Shown here: positions 1 through 9,078 of the stretch, piece by piece | Position numbering within the stretch: the first letter of the stretch is position 1 | Layout of the letters: each line of letters begins with the position of its first letter | NCBI RefSeq assembly: GCF_003206065.1 | Contig: NZ_PZJQ01000003.1 | Location: 74,099-138,098, forward strand | Length of the DNA stretch: 64,000 nt | Reading direction: 5' to 3' | From: Salinicola halimionae | GTDB lineage: Bacteria > Pseudomonadota > Gammaproteobacteria > Pseudomonadales > Halomonadaceae | Translations under genes and position numbers: made by a program | Notes under the pieces: model-generated | Seen by the model: the letters and a program-made list of their open reading frames with translations, nothing else | Told to the model about the DNA's origin: nothing | The model's database searches: none

Positions 1-843
1 CATTTCATCACGACGGCGTCGATGCTGGTATTCAAGGTCACCATGCCGGCGCTACTGTTCCTGAGCATCATCAAGGCAGACCTGAGTCGCGCACTGCAGC
101 CGGAGCTGATCGGTTACTTCATCGCCTACACCGTAATCAGTTTCCTGCTGGCCTGGGCCTGGTCGGTCTGGCGACACCCTCGGGTCGAGCGAGGCATCTT
201 CACCCAAGGCGCCTTCCGCGCGAACAACGGCATCGTCGGTCTAGCCCTGGCGGCCGGCCAGTACGGTGATTACGGCCTGTCCGTCGGCGGTGTACTGGCC
301 GGCGCGGTTATCGTCATCTACAACGTCTTCTCGGTGTTCATCCTGTCGCTCTACAGCGATGACGTGGCTACCGACTTCCGCAGTCTGGTCAAAAATCTGG
401 CCAAGAATCCGCTTATCCTGAGCGTTGTATTCGCGATTCCGGTGGCGCTATCGGGCTTCGAGCTGCCCGGATGGATCATGACCTCAGGCGGCTATCTCGC
501 CGGCATGTCGCTGCCGCTGGGGCTAATCTGCATCGGTGGCACGCTCTCGATCAGCGCGTTCAAACGCAGCAGCGCCATCGCCCTGGACGCCAGCCTGTGG
601 AAGCTGGTGTGGGTGCCGCTTTTTGGGGTTCTCGGCGCACTTGCCGTGGGCATTCACGGTCCGGCGCTGGGAATTCTCTTCCTCTACCTGGGCTGCCCCG
701 GAGCCGCCGCCAGCTTCGTCATGGCCAAGGCGTTCAAGAGTAACGATAAACTAGCGGCCAATATCATCGTCATCACCACTTTCGCCTCGATGTTCACCTT
801 GAGCCTGGGGCTATTCCTGCTGAAATGGTTGGCGCTGGTTTAG
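1..843 (+). CDS. AEC family (auxin efflux carrier-type) transporter, 5' end outside window
   Basis: Membrane permease of the AEC family, which exports or exchanges small organic acids or amino acids across the inner membrane. The reading frame is open from base 1, and the residues before the first ATG (position 22) continue the family's 'PALLFLSI' segment, so the true start lies upstream and the gene is partial. Several hydrophobic segments follow, with the conserved 'RANNGIVGLAL' stretch and a C-terminal 'GCPGAAASFVMAKAF' motif typical of the family. It converges on the semialdehyde dehydrogenase gene and shares a terminator with it. The substrate cannot be read from the sequence. Confidence 0.85.
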   Translation, partial: HFITTASMLVFKVTMPALLFLSIIKADLSRALQPELIGYFIAYTVISFLLAWAWSVWRHPRVERGIFTQGAFRANNGIVGLALAAGQYGDYGLSVGGVLAGAVIVIYNVFSVFILSLYSDDVATDFRSLVKNLAKNPLILSVVFAIPVALSGFELPGWIMTSGGYLAGMSLPLGLICIGGTLSISAFKRSSAIALDASLWKLVWVPLFGVLGALAVGIHGPALGILFLYLGCPGAAASFVMAKAFKSNDKLAANIIVITTFASMFTLSLGLFLLKWLALV

Positions 844-870
844 GCATCTGACCGTAATCGACGCGAAAGA

Positions 871-898
871 AAGGGCCGCTCTTTCGAGCGGCCCTTTT
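871..898. terminator. Bidirectional Rho-independent terminator
   Basis: Perfect stem AAGGGCCGCT / AGCGGCCCTT with a short loop and a T tract on the plus strand and an A-rich flank on the other side. It sits between the convergent AEC gene and the aldehyde dehydrogenase gene and can serve both. Confidence 0.85.
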
Positions 899-943
899 CA
901 TCCCATGATTACTCTAGCATCAACGGCGTTGGGCCTGACGAAA

Positions 944-2521
944 TCAGTCTTCGCGTTCGCCGTCCAGCAGGCGACGCAGCTTCAGCGGGTTGCCCTCGCG
1001 CATGGCTTCCGGCAACAGCGCATCCGGCAGATTCTGATAGCAGACCGGACGCAGGAAGCGGAAGATCGCTGCCGTGCCGACGGACGTCGAGCGCGCATCC
1101 GACGTAGCCGGGAACGGACCACCGTGAACCATCGCGTGACTCACCTCGACGCCGGTCGGCCAGCCGTTGGCCATGACGCGGCCTGCCTTGCGCTCGAGCG
1201 TCGGTAGCAGCCGGCTCGCGGTATCGATGTCCGCATCGTCCATCTGCAACGTTGCGGTCAGTTGCCCCTCCAGCGCTTCGGCGACACGCTTGACCTCGGC
1301 CGAATCGCGGCAGGCGACGATCAACGAGGAAGCCCCGAAGATTTCAGCCTGTAGCGCCTCATCGGCGATCAGGTCCTCGCCGGTAGTCATGAAGAGCCCA
1401 GCCTGACACTGATTAACCCCCTCGCCTGATGGCCCCCGCGCCAGTTCATGCACTTTGGCATTACCGGCCAGTGCCGAAACGCCGCGATCATAAGCCTCGT
1501 GGATGCCGGGCGTGAGCATCGTCTGAGCGACGCTGGCCTTGACGACCTCGCTGGCCGCTTCGACGAACGCGTCGAGATCCGGGCCTTCGATGGCGATCAC
1601 CAGCCCCGGGTTGGTGCAGAACTGACCGGCCCCCATGTTGAGTGATCCGACGAACGACTCGGCCAACGCCTTGCCACGCGCTTTCAACGCCGCCGGCAGC
1701 AAGAACACCGGGTTGATACTGCTCATCTCGGCATAGAAAGGAATCGGTTCTGGACGCTTCTGGGCGATCTGCAGCAATGCCAGCCCACCCTTGCGCGATC
1801 CGGTGAAACCGCCCGCCTTGATTCGAGGGTCGGCAACCAGCGCCTGGCCGACTTCGAAGCTCGAATCGTGCAACATGGAAAAGACACCCTCCGGCAGGCC
1901 GCACTTCTTGACCGCCGCCTGCACGGCACGACCGACCAACTCGCAGGTACCGGGGTGCGCCGGGTGCGCCTTGACCACGACCGGGCAACCCGCGGCCAGC
2001 GCCGACGCGGTATCACCACCGGCGACCGAGAACGCCAGCGGGAAGTTGCTGGCACCGAAGACGGCGACCGGGCCAAGCGCGATGTGGCGTTGGCGTAGAT
2101 CGACGCGCGGCATCGGTTGGCGATCCGGCAGCGCCGGATCGATGCGAACATCGAGCCACTCGCCGGCCCGCACGGTCTTGGCAAACAGACGGAGTTGGCC
2201 GCAGGTGCGTCCGCGCTCGCCTTGGATACGGGCCTGAGGCAGACCGGACTCGGTCACGGCCTGATCGATCAGCGCATCCCCGATCGCTTCGATTTCATCG
2301 GCGATCGACTCGAGAAAAGTGGCGCGATCCTCGAGTGAGGATTCACGATAGCCGTCGAATGCGGACCAGGCCAGCTCGCAAGCTCGTGCCACGTCTTCCT
2401 GCGTACCGCCAAAGAACTGGGTCGGCAGCCGTTCGCCGGTCGCCGGATTGATCGCCACGATCGGATCGCGGCTACCCTTGATGGCTTGTTGTCCAATCAA
2501 TAATTCGCCGGTCAGATTCAC
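944..2521 (-). CDS. Alpha-ketoglutaric semialdehyde dehydrogenase (2,5-dioxovalerate dehydrogenase)
   Basis: NAD(P)+-dependent oxidation of alpha-ketoglutaric semialdehyde to 2-oxoglutarate, the last step of oxidative uronate/aldarate breakdown. The 525-residue length fits this aldehyde dehydrogenase subgroup. The catalytic cysteine lies in 'GQFCTNPG' and the cofactor loop is 'FTGSRKGG'. The frame stays open to an ATG at 2626, but I choose the GTG at 2521 because AGGAGG lies four bases before it and homology starts there ('[10 protein letters not shown]'). It follows the GntR gene after a 274-base gap, so it may have its own promoter. Specificity is inferred from the neighbouring uronate genes. 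Confidence 0.88.
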   Translation of the reverse strand: MNLTGELLIGQQAIKGSRDPIVAINPATGERLPTQFFGGTQEDVARACELAWSAFDGYRESSLEDRATFLESIADEIEAIGDALIDQAVTESGLPQARIQGERGRTCGQLRLFAKTVRAGEWLDVRIDPALPDRQPMPRVDLRQRHIALGPVAVFGASNFPLAFSVAGGDTASALAAGCPVVVKAHPAHPGTCELVGRAVQAAVKKCGLPEGVFSMLHDSSFEVGQALVADPRIKAGGFTGSRKGGLALLQIAQKRPEPIPFYAEMSSINPVFLLPAALKARGKALAESFVGSLNMGAGQFCTNPGLVIAIEGPDLDAFVEAASEVVKASVAQTMLTPGIHEAYDRGVSALAGNAKVHELARGPSGEGVNQCQAGLFMTTGEDLIADEALQAEIFGASSLIVACRDSAEVKRVAEALEGQLTATLQMDDADIDTASRLLPTLERKAGRVMANGWPTGVEVSHAMVHGGPFPATSDARSTSVGTAAIFRFLRPVCYQNLPDALLPEAMREGNPLKLRRLLDGERED

Positions 2522-2616
2522 GTTACCTCCTGGCAAGATACTGGAATGAAAGACGGATGACGCAAAGTACATTCGGGCGACGCAGGTTCGAGCATGGATT
2601 TGCTCCGGTGTGACTC

Positions 2617-2657
2617 GCTCGAACATGACAATGCGCGAACGTCACGATGTCGAACGT
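2617..2657 (-). repeat. Three-copy degenerate tandem repeat upstream of the semialdehyde dehydrogenase
   Basis: Three ten-base copies (plus strand GCTCGAACAT at 2617, GCGCGAACGT at 2633, TGTCGAACGT at 2648) recur at 16 and 15 base intervals, about 95-136 bases before the GTG start. The first copy also forms an inverted repeat with GTTCGAGC at 2586-2593. Either regulator binding sites or part of the start-proximal repeat pattern described in the findings. Confidence 0.5.
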
Positions 2658-2711
2658 GGTAATGCAGAACCTAGCAATGATCGCGTACCGCAACACCAGT
2701 GCAGCATCAGG

Positions 2712-2739
2712 GCACTGCCACTCGGGAGAATGGCAGTGC
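2712..2739. other. Perfect 9-bp inverted repeat between the GntR gene and the dehydrogenase
   Basis: GCACTGCCA pairs with TGGCAGTGC around a 10-base loop. No T tract follows on either strand, so it is not a canonical terminator. It lies 57-84 bases after the GntR stop and could be an operator, an mRNA processing or stabilising hairpin, or a weak attenuator. Confidence 0.45.
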
Positions 2740-2795
2740 AAACCAACGAGACTTCGCTCGTGTCGGTTCGAATGGTCATCCGAGCCGGTGGGACG

Positions 2796-3539
2796 TCACG
2801 CTCGAGGACGGTCCTGATACGCCGCGTAATTGTCGTAGGCCCGCTGAAGATGCCGATACATGGCATCGCGTGCGGCTTCCGCCTCACCGGCGACTATCGC
2901 CTGCAGGACATCAGCGTGCTCACGAGCGACCCTTTCAAGATAGTAAGATACCGCTTCGGGGTCGAGCTCTACCGACAACAACTTGGTTCGTGGAATGGCG
3001 CCTTCGTTGAGCTGATCGTATAACGAGACGAAAAACGGGTTGTGCGTCGCCTCGACGATGGCCCGGTGAAAGACGTAGTCCTCATGACGCGCCTGACTGC
3101 CAGAATCGCAGGCGGCAAGGAATTGTTCATGAGCCGCCTGTATCGCTGCCATGTTTTCCGATGTCCGCCGCTCGGCTGCCAGCGCCGCGGCCTGGGAATC
3201 CAGCGTCATACGCATTTCGAGCACATGCAGAATATCTTCCACCGTGTTGGCGCTGATACGCCGTGCGGGGAAATGATGATCCGGCGCGGAACGCAAAACG
3301 CGCGTCCCGATACCCCGGCGCGTTTCGACCAGCCCCATCGACTTGAGATGGGCAATCGCTTCGCGCACCGCGGTTCGGCTGACGCCGAACATTTCGCACA
3401 GTTGGCTCTCGGTCGGCAACTTGTCCCCCACCGCGATGCGGCCCTGAGTGATCAGGGCCTCCAACTGCCGGGCGATCTGGCGCGAAAGACTCTCCTGAGA
3501 GGAGATGCGCTTGATCTCCCAAGCTCTGGTCTGCTCCAT
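2796..3539 (-). CDS. GntR family (FadR/FCD subfamily) transcriptional regulator
   Basis: One-component regulator with an N-terminal winged helix ('LPTESQLCEMFGVSRTAVREAI', roughly residues 35-55) and a C-terminal all-helical FCD ligand domain. It sits between uronate dehydrogenase and the semialdehyde dehydrogenase, so hexuronates or aldarates are likely effectors. I use the ATG at 3539 (247 residues, typical of the family). In-frame ATGs at 3584 and 3617 are possible and none has a strong Shine-Dalgarno site. The gap after udh is only 43-121 bases, so co-transcription with udh is likely. Confidence 0.88.
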   Translation of the reverse strand: MEQTRAWEIKRISSQESLSRQIARQLEALITQGRIAVGDKLPTESQLCEMFGVSRTAVREAIAHLKSMGLVETRRGIGTRVLRSAPDHHFPARRISANTVEDILHVLEMRMTLDSQAAALAAERRTSENMAAIQAAHEQFLAACDSGSQARHEDYVFHRAIVEATHNPFFVSLYDQLNEGAIPRTKLLSVELDPEAVSYYLERVAREHADVLQAIVAGEAEAARDAMYRHLQRAYDNYAAYQDRPRA

Positions 3540-3660
3540 CGTGCTGCCTACCTTATTGAATTTCTTGTCCGCCACTGGCTCCATGATCGCCCTGGCGCGG
3601 TCGTTGCTGTAAAACATTCGAGACCGCTAGCATACCAGCTTGACCCATCCAGGCATTGGA

Positions 3661-4470
3661 TCATGTTTCGTCGTCAGGATGCCCAAGCGTTGCGAATTTG
3701 CCGCCCTGATAGATGACAGCGGGGTCATTCGGATCCTGCGGGGACTCCGCTGCTTCAGCCTCGACTTCGGCCCGCCATGGCGCCGAACTCTCCTGCGGCG
3801 CCCAGCCCAGGAACTGAGCATGGCGATTGTCCCACCACTGTTCGTCGTTATCGGAGACGCCGTAGATCACGGTGTATCCCAGCTTGGGTGCCACGAAGGC
3901 TCGCTCCAGTAGCGCCACGAAATCCTGGACGCCCAGCCAGGTCGCCAGCATGCGGGTATCCTTGGGCTTGGGAAAGCAGGAGCCGATACGCACGCTGAGC
4001 GTCTCGATCGCGAACTTATCGAAATAGAGACTCGCCAGATCTTCACCGAAGCACTTGGAGACGCCATAAAGCGAATCCGGCCGACGCGGTACCTGAGTGT
4101 CGATCCTCGTCGAACGCGGATAATAGCCGATGGTGTGATTCGAGCTGGCAAATACGACGCGCGGCTTGCCCTGCTTGCGCGCCGCTTCATAGAGATTGTA
4201 GGCCCCGATGATATTGGCCTGAAGGATTCCTTCCCACGGTTTCTCCACCGAGATGCCGCCGAGGTGAACGATACCGTCGCAGCCACTGACGAGTGTTTCC
4301 ACCGCCGATGCGTCGGCCAGATCGCAGCTGACAATCTCCTCGTGCTTCCCGGCATCGTCGATCGCCTCGATGTCCGACAGGCGCACCTGACGGGCCAGCT
4401 TCGAAAGATACGGACGGATCGCCTGCCCGACGCCGCCGGCTGCACCGGTAACCAGTAATCGATTCAGCAT
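3661..4470 (-). CDS. udh: Uronate dehydrogenase
   Basis: NAD+-dependent oxidation of D-galacturonate and D-glucuronate to the aldarolactones, which open to galactarate and glucarate. Short-chain dehydrogenase/epimerase fold: Rossmann motif GAAGGVG (residues 9-15), 'CDGIVHLGGISVEKPWE', and the active site Tyr135-x3-Lys139 in 'YGVSK'. The 'SSNHTIGYYPR' and 'VRIGSCFP' segments match characterised Udh enzymes of Pseudomonas and Agrobacterium, and the 269-residue length agrees. It lies 64 bases after dctM in the same orientation, with a small palindrome (GTCGAATGATTCGAC, 4500-4514) in the gap. No aldarolactonase gene is adjacent. Confidence 0.93.
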   Translation of the reverse strand: MLNRLLVTGAAGGVGQAIRPYLSKLARQVRLSDIEAIDDAGKHEEIVSCDLADASAVETLVSGCDGIVHLGGISVEKPWEGILQANIIGAYNLYEAARKQGKPRVVFASSNHTIGYYPRSTRIDTQVPRRPDSLYGVSKCFGEDLASLYFDKFAIETLSVRIGSCFPKPKDTRMLATWLGVQDFVALLERAFVAPKLGYTVIYGVSDNDEQWWDNRHAQFLGWAPQESSAPWRAEVEAEAAESPQDPNDPAVIYQGGKFATLGHPDDET

Positions 4471-4534
4471 GTTTGCCTCTTCTCTTCGTTGATGGAGATG
4501 TCGAATGATTCGACGACCGAGCGGGCTCGTGGAA

Positions 4535-5815
4535 TCACTGCAGCAACTCAGGCAAGGTCAGCGAAATGGCCGGCACGTAAGTGACCAGCATCAGCACCAC
4601 GAACAATGCCAGATAGAACGGCCAGATGGTCTTCACGGTCTGTTCGATCTTGATTCCGCCGATCGCGCTGCCGACGAACAGACACCCGCCGACCGGCGGC
4701 GTGCACAGACCGATGCCCAGATTCATCATCATCAGAATCCCGAACTGAATGGGGTCCATTCCGAACTGCTGGGCTACCGGCAGGAAGATCGGCGTACAGA
4801 TCAGGATCAGCGGTGCCATATCCATGATCATGCCCAGCGCCAGCAGCAGCAGGTTGAGCATCAGCAATACGACGATGGGGTTGTCGGAGAATGACGTCAG
4901 CGCATTAGCCAGCATTTCCGGCACGTTGTAGAGCGCCAGCAGATAGGAAAATGCCGACGCGCAGCCGACCAGAATCATCACCAGCGCAGTGGTCTTGACT
5001 GCCTGGTAGACCGCCTTTTTGAACGACGCCCAGCGTAACTCGCGATAGACGAGCCCGGTGACGACGATGGCATAGATCGCGCCGAATGCACCGGATTCGG
5101 TGACGGTCAGAATACCGGACAGTACACCGCCGACGATGATCACCGCCGTCAAAAGTCCCGGCAGCGAGGCGACGAAGCTGATTAACAGCGCATACCAACC
5201 CGGAAAGGGCTCGCCACCGTAGCCGCGCTTGACCGCCACCAGATACGCCGCCACCGCCAGCGCAAGACACATCAGAATGCCGGGGACGATACCCGCGACG
5301 AAAAGCTGGGTCACCGAAATGCCCCCGCCGGCTGCCACCGCATAGAGAATCATGTTGTGGCTGGGTGGAATCACCACCCCGGCAATGGAAGACGTCACCG
5401 TTACGTTGACCGCGTAATCGGTGTCATAGCCCTTTTCCTTCATCACCGGAATCAGAATCGAGCCAAGCGCTGAGGTATCGGCAACGGCAGAACCGGAGAT
5501 GCCGCCAAACAGCATCGACGAGGTCACGTTGACCATTCCCAGACCACCGCGGACACGCCCGACGGCCGCCGAGGCAAAACGCACCAGACGCGTCGAGATA
5601 CCGCCGTGCAGCATCAGTTCACCGGCGAAAATGAAAAACGGAATCGCCAGCAGCGAAAACACCGAAATCCCGGAAACGATTCGTTGAAATCCTACAAACA
5701 GCGGTAGCCCTTCATAAAGAAACGTCACGATCGAGGCCAACCCTACGGCAAAGGCGATTGGCGCCCCCACGATCAATCCCAGCAGAAAGACTCCAAAAAG
5801 AATGGCTAGTCCCAT
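4535..5815 (-). CDS. dctM: TRAP transporter large permease (DctM), probably for hexuronates
   Basis: Membrane subunit that drives Na+-coupled import of the ligand delivered by the periplasmic DctP protein. At 426 residues with about 12 hydrophobic segments it is the normal DctM size; 'GGISGSAVADTSALGSILIP' and 'IPPSHNMILYA' are DctM signatures. It starts 4 bases after the dctQ stop, so translation is probably coupled. The uronate substrate is inferred from the directly downstream uronate dehydrogenase. Confidence 0.92.
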   Translation of the reverse strand: MGLAILFGVFLLGLIVGAPIAFAVGLASIVTFLYEGLPLFVGFQRIVSGISVFSLLAIPFFIFAGELMLHGGISTRLVRFASAAVGRVRGGLGMVNVTSSMLFGGISGSAVADTSALGSILIPVMKEKGYDTDYAVNVTVTSSIAGVVIPPSHNMILYAVAAGGGISVTQLFVAGIVPGILMCLALAVAAYLVAVKRGYGGEPFPGWYALLISFVASLPGLLTAVIIVGGVLSGILTVTESGAFGAIYAIVVTGLVYRELRWASFKKAVYQAVKTTALVMILVGCASAFSYLLALYNVPEMLANALTSFSDNPIVVLLMLNLLLLALGMIMDMAPLILICTPIFLPVAQQFGMDPIQFGILMMMNLGIGLCTPPVGGCLFVGSAIGGIKIEQTVKTIWPFYLALFVVLMLVTYVPAISLTLPELLQ

Positions 5816-5819
5816 GGTG

Positions 5820-6341
5820 TCAGCTCCCTGCCCGGCCGGTTCGTGTAATGCGTTGAATGAGATTGGCGCAGGTAAAGATCACCAGAAGCGCGCCACAAGC
5901 TACCAGAGGCGCGGCACGCCAGCTCTCGGATATTCCGATCATGGGGATCGGTCGGCCAGCGTTGTTCAGCATCATCAGCCACCCCTGCCAGGCCATGAAG
6001 CCACCAAAAAGCAGGACGAATCCATCGGAGATGGCATGCATGATCACTCGCGGAATCCGCGGTGCGCCTTCACGCAGAAAATCGATGCTCAAATGGGAGT
6101 TGAAACGAACCCCGGCGCCAGCGCCCAGGCAGGTGATATAGACCACGATCAACAGCGAAGACTGCTCGATCCAGGTCGGCGTGTCATTGAGAACATAACG
6201 ACCGAAGACCAGCCATCCGAAAGAAAAGATCAAAAAAACCAACAGCACGCCAGCGACGATCAGACACAGGCGCGCCAGGCCATCCAGCACCCTGTCTGGC
6301 AGAGCATCGGGAGTGGCAGCCGAATCCGGGACCTTATCCAC
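5820..6341 (-). CDS. dctQ: TRAP transporter small permease (DctQ)
   Basis: Small membrane subunit (173 residues, four predicted transmembrane helices) that pairs with DctM. Segments such as 'FGWLVFGRYVLNDTPTWIEQ' and 'HLSIDFL' are characteristic of DctQ. It is separated from dctP by 75 bases containing a strong stem-loop, and from dctM by 4 bases. Confidence 0.92.
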   Translation of the reverse strand: MDKVPDSAATPDALPDRVLDGLARLCLIVAGVLLVFLIFSFGWLVFGRYVLNDTPTWIEQSSLLIVVYITCLGAGAGVRFNSHLSIDFLREGAPRIPRVIMHAISDGFVLLFGGFMAWQGWLMMLNNAGRPIPMIGISESWRAAPLVACGALLVIFTCANLIQRITRTGRAGS

Positions 6342-6374
6342 GATGGATTTCCCTAATTGATATCGAAGACAAAC

Positions 6375-6403
6375 GACGGGCCCCCAAACATCGAGGGCCC
6401 GTC
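6375..6403 (-). promoter_or_regulatory. Intercistronic stem-loop between dctP and dctQ
   Basis: GACGGGCCC pairs with GGGCCCGTC. On the coding strand it follows the dctP stop closely and is followed only by a weak T-rich stretch, so partial termination or 3'-end protection is more likely than complete termination. Such an element would let the binding protein be made in excess over the membrane subunits. Confidence 0.6.
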
Positions 6404-6416
6404 ACGATTGAAAGGT

Positions 6417-7418
6417 TTACTGAGTACTACGGATGTCATCGATAAGCGATTCAAGGTCGGGATGCTTCTTGATGAATGCCTGATAAATCGGCTCCATCCG
6501 CTTCTGAAACGCCGCCTTGTCTTCTACCTCATTGACCTTGACGCCGGCCGCCTCGACTTTCTCACGACTCTCCTTCGCCCCTTTTTCCCACAGTTCGCGC
6601 TGCTCTTTAGCCGCATTCTCTGCTGCCGCGCGCACGATCGACTTGTCATCGTCAGACAGCGCATTCCAGCTGGATTTTGCGACACACAGGCACTCGGGGA
6701 TGATCAGGTGACCAGTCTCGGAGTAGTACTTGGCAACCTCGTAATGGTTGCTGGATTCGAATGACGGGAAGTTGTTCTCGGCCCCGTCGATGACTCCTGT
6801 CTTGAGTGACTGAAACACTTCGCCGTAAGACATCGGCGTCGCATTACCACCCAAGGCATCGACCATATCCACATAGAGGTCGTTGTTCATGACACGCAGT
6901 TTAAGCCCTTTCAAATCATCCGGTTCTTCGATGGCATGATCGGTATTGTAGAAACTGCGAGCCCCCGAGCCGAACCACGACAAGGCAATCAGGTCTTTTT
7001 TCGCCAGTGCATCCGCGAATCGCTTACCGATTTCTCCGTCCATTACGCGATACATCTGGTCGACGCTATTGAACAGGAACGGCAGAGACAACACATCGGT
7101 TTCCGGGACGATAGGACCCATCGGACCCATGTTGAAATTACCGAAATCCAGGGCGCCGCTCCGTGCCTGGTCGATTGCATCAGGCTGATCACCCAGCACC
7201 GCATTGTTGTAGATTCGAGGGTTGATTCGTCCGTCCGTATTCTTGGAAACTTCCTCGTCAAATGACTTCAATGCCAACGAGTTGGGATAACCGTCGGGGT
7301 GCACGTTCCATCCTCTCCAATCTTCCGCCTGAGCGGGGAACGCAGCAACAGATAACGCGCCGGCAACGGCTACCGCGGGTAAAGAGAAGGAAATGTTGTC
7401 CCAGAAACGTCGTGTCAT
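6417..7418 (-). CDS. dctP: TRAP transporter periplasmic solute-binding protein (DctP), probably uronate-binding
   Basis: Secreted binding protein that captures the substrate for DctQM. An N-terminal signal peptide is visible ('AVAVAGALSVAAFPAQA', cleavage near residue 31). DctP-type motifs include 'GVIDGAENN' (approximately residues 200-210) and 'LKGLKLRVM', which carries the conserved arginine that grips the ligand carboxylate. Length 333 residues is normal. A GAGGGAG ribosome site lies seven bases before the ATG. First gene of a dctPQM-udh transcript; the upstream dehydratase pair ends at its own terminator. Confidence 0.92.
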   Translation of the reverse strand: MTRRFWDNISFSLPAVAVAGALSVAAFPAQAEDWRGWNVHPDGYPNSLALKSFDEEVSKNTDGRINPRIYNNAVLGDQPDAIDQARSGALDFGNFNMGPMGPIVPETDVLSLPFLFNSVDQMYRVMDGEIGKRFADALAKKDLIALSWFGSGARSFYNTDHAIEEPDDLKGLKLRVMNNDLYVDMVDALGGNATPMSYGEVFQSLKTGVIDGAENNFPSFESSNHYEVAKYYSETGHLIIPECLCVAKSSWNALSDDDKSIVRAAAENAAKEQRELWEKGAKESREKVEAAGVKVNEVEDKAAFQKRMEPIYQAFIKKHPDLESLIDDIRSTQ

Positions 7419-7724
7419 CGTGTGACTCCCTCGCTTGTCAAAAGCGACTTGTGATTGTCGGATTGTAGAATGCCATACATCATACTTGACTCCATATTAG
7501 ACTTTGGAATCGTCAGGGAGATGCCAGGTCATCAAAGCATCGACAAGATTAGTTTTCTCTATAAATTATCAAAAAAACAATGCATTAGTGCCTAACAACC
7601 CAACTCTAGACTAAAGGCGCATGTGCGCGAGACCGTTGATGCTTCTGCCGAGAAACAAAAAAGCAGCATCCTGAGATGCTGCTTTGATATAGCAGTATCG
7701 AGCCGCGAGCTGGCTAATGTGAAA
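7419..7724. other. Intergenic region: dctP promoter region and dehydratase terminator
   Basis: Holds the terminator of the galactarate/glucarate dehydratase pair at its right end, and an AT-rich stretch (about 7480-7620) that must contain the dctP promoter. A short inverted repeat, ATGCCATACAT with ATG/CAT ends (7470-7480), is a weak candidate GntR site. No gene is apparent. Confidence 0.6.
7657..7684 (-). terminator. Rho-independent terminator after glucarate dehydratase
   Basis: Stem AAGCAGCATC / GATGCTGCTT with a CTGA loop, followed on the minus strand by a run of six T. It ends the transcript of the two aldarate dehydratases and separates it from dctPQM-udh. Confidence 0.9.
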
Positions 7725-9053
7725 TCAGCGCACCAGTGCCGGCTGCTTGGGATCGAACGCCCACCCGTCCACCAGGTATTGCATGGCCATCGCATCGTTG
7801 CGCTGACGCACATCCAGCGTTTTATAAAGCGCGTGCGCTTGTGCCACCTGGGCCATATCGAGCTTGACTCCCAGCCCCGGGGTCTTCGGGACCCTCAGCT
7901 TACCGTCTCGGATCTGGTAGGGTTCCTCGGTCAGGCGCTGCCCATCCTGCCAGATCCAGTGGGTATCGATAGCCGTGATGTTACCGGGGCAAGCCGCCGC
8001 CACATGCGTCATCATCGCCAGCGAGACGTCAAAGTGGTTGTTGGAGTGTGAACCCCAGGTCATCCCCCACTCGTCACACAGCTCACCGACCATCACCGCG
8101 CCCTGCATGGTCCAGAAATGACAATCCGCCAGCGGGATGTCGACGGCATTGAGCGCCACCGCGTATTGCAGCTGCTTGAAGTCGGTGGCGATCATGTTGG
8201 TCGCCGTGCGCATACCGGTACGCTTCTTGAATTCGGCCATCGTCTCACGGCCTGACCAGCTCTCTTCCTGGCCGCACGGATCTTCGGCGTAGCTCAAAAT
8301 GTGCTTGATCGGCTCTAGCACACGAACCGCTTCCTCGAGCTTCCAGGCGCCATTGGGGTCAAGCGTCAGACGTGCCTCGGGGAAAGCCTCGTACAGCGCG
8401 CGGATACAGTCCGCCTCCTCTTCACCGCGCAATACACCACCCTTGAGCTTGAAGTCCTTGAAGCCATAACGCTCATAGGCTGCCTTAGCCAGATTGGCGA
8501 CCGCGTCCGGCGTCAGTGCTTCACGCCGGCGCACTTCGTCCCAGGCATCGGTCGGACTTTCTGCCTTGGGATAAGGCAGATCGGTCTTGTCGGGATCGCC
8601 AAGCAGGAACAGATAACCCAGGGCCTCGACCTCATCGCGCTGTCGCCCGAAACGCCCGAGCAGGTTGGCAACCGGCTGGCCAAGCGCCTGACCGTAGAGA
8701 TCGAACAGCGCCGATTCGATGGCGGTCAACACGTGGACGGCGACTCGCAGGTCGAAAGTCTGACGGCCCCGCTCCTCGCGACCGTTGCTGGCCAGCAGCA
8801 ATCTCGAGCGGTTGAGCGTCTGTTTGACCTCGTTGACTCTCGAGCCTTCGACTAACGAACGACACTGTTCCAGCCCCTTGAGGATACCCTCGCTGGAGGG
8901 GATCTCGCCGACCCCCTGGTTGCCCGCATCATCTTCGAGGATCAGCAGGCAGCGAATGAACCAGGGCGCGTGCCCGCCGCTCAAGTTGAGCAGAAAGCTG
9001 TCATACCCGGCGACCGGCATCACGGTCATCTTGGTCACTTTGGGAAAATTCAT
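7725..9053 (-). CDS. gudD: Glucarate dehydratase (GudD)
   Basis: Enolase-superfamily enzyme that dehydrates D-glucarate to 5-keto-4-deoxyglucarate. It follows E. coli GudD almost segment by segment: '[10 protein letters not shown]', 'FKLKGG' with the catalytic lysine pair, 'LDPNGAW' metal ligand, 'TNMIATD', and '[21 protein letters not shown]' carrying the catalytic histidine. Two in-frame ATGs are close together; I choose the second (9053, 442 residues) because GGAG lies seven bases before it and only one base before the first. It follows the galactarate dehydratase by 25 bases and probably shares its transcript. All catalytic residues are present, so it is not a GudX-type homologue. Confidence 0.93.
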   Translation of the reverse strand: MNFPKVTKMTVMPVAGYDSFLLNLSGGHAPWFIRCLLILEDDAGNQGVGEIPSSEGILKGLEQCRSLVEGSRVNEVKQTLNRSRLLLASNGREERGRQTFDLRVAVHVLTAIESALFDLYGQALGQPVANLLGRFGRQRDEVEALGYLFLLGDPDKTDLPYPKAESPTDAWDEVRRREALTPDAVANLAKAAYERYGFKDFKLKGGVLRGEEEADCIRALYEAFPEARLTLDPNGAWKLEEAVRVLEPIKHILSYAEDPCGQEESWSGRETMAEFKKRTGMRTATNMIATDFKQLQYAVALNAVDIPLADCHFWTMQGAVMVGELCDEWGMTWGSHSNNHFDVSLAMMTHVAAACPGNITAIDTHWIWQDGQRLTEEPYQIRDGKLRVPKTPGLGVKLDMAQVAQAHALYKTLDVRQRNDAMAMQYLVDGWAFDPKQPALVR

Positions 9054-9078
9054 GCGCATGCTCCAGATGACTGAGGGA

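Noticed and set aside
2522-2626. Longer N terminus for the semialdehyde dehydrogenase
   Set aside because: The extension includes the AGGAGG ribosome site and part of the repeat array and has no homology to the family.
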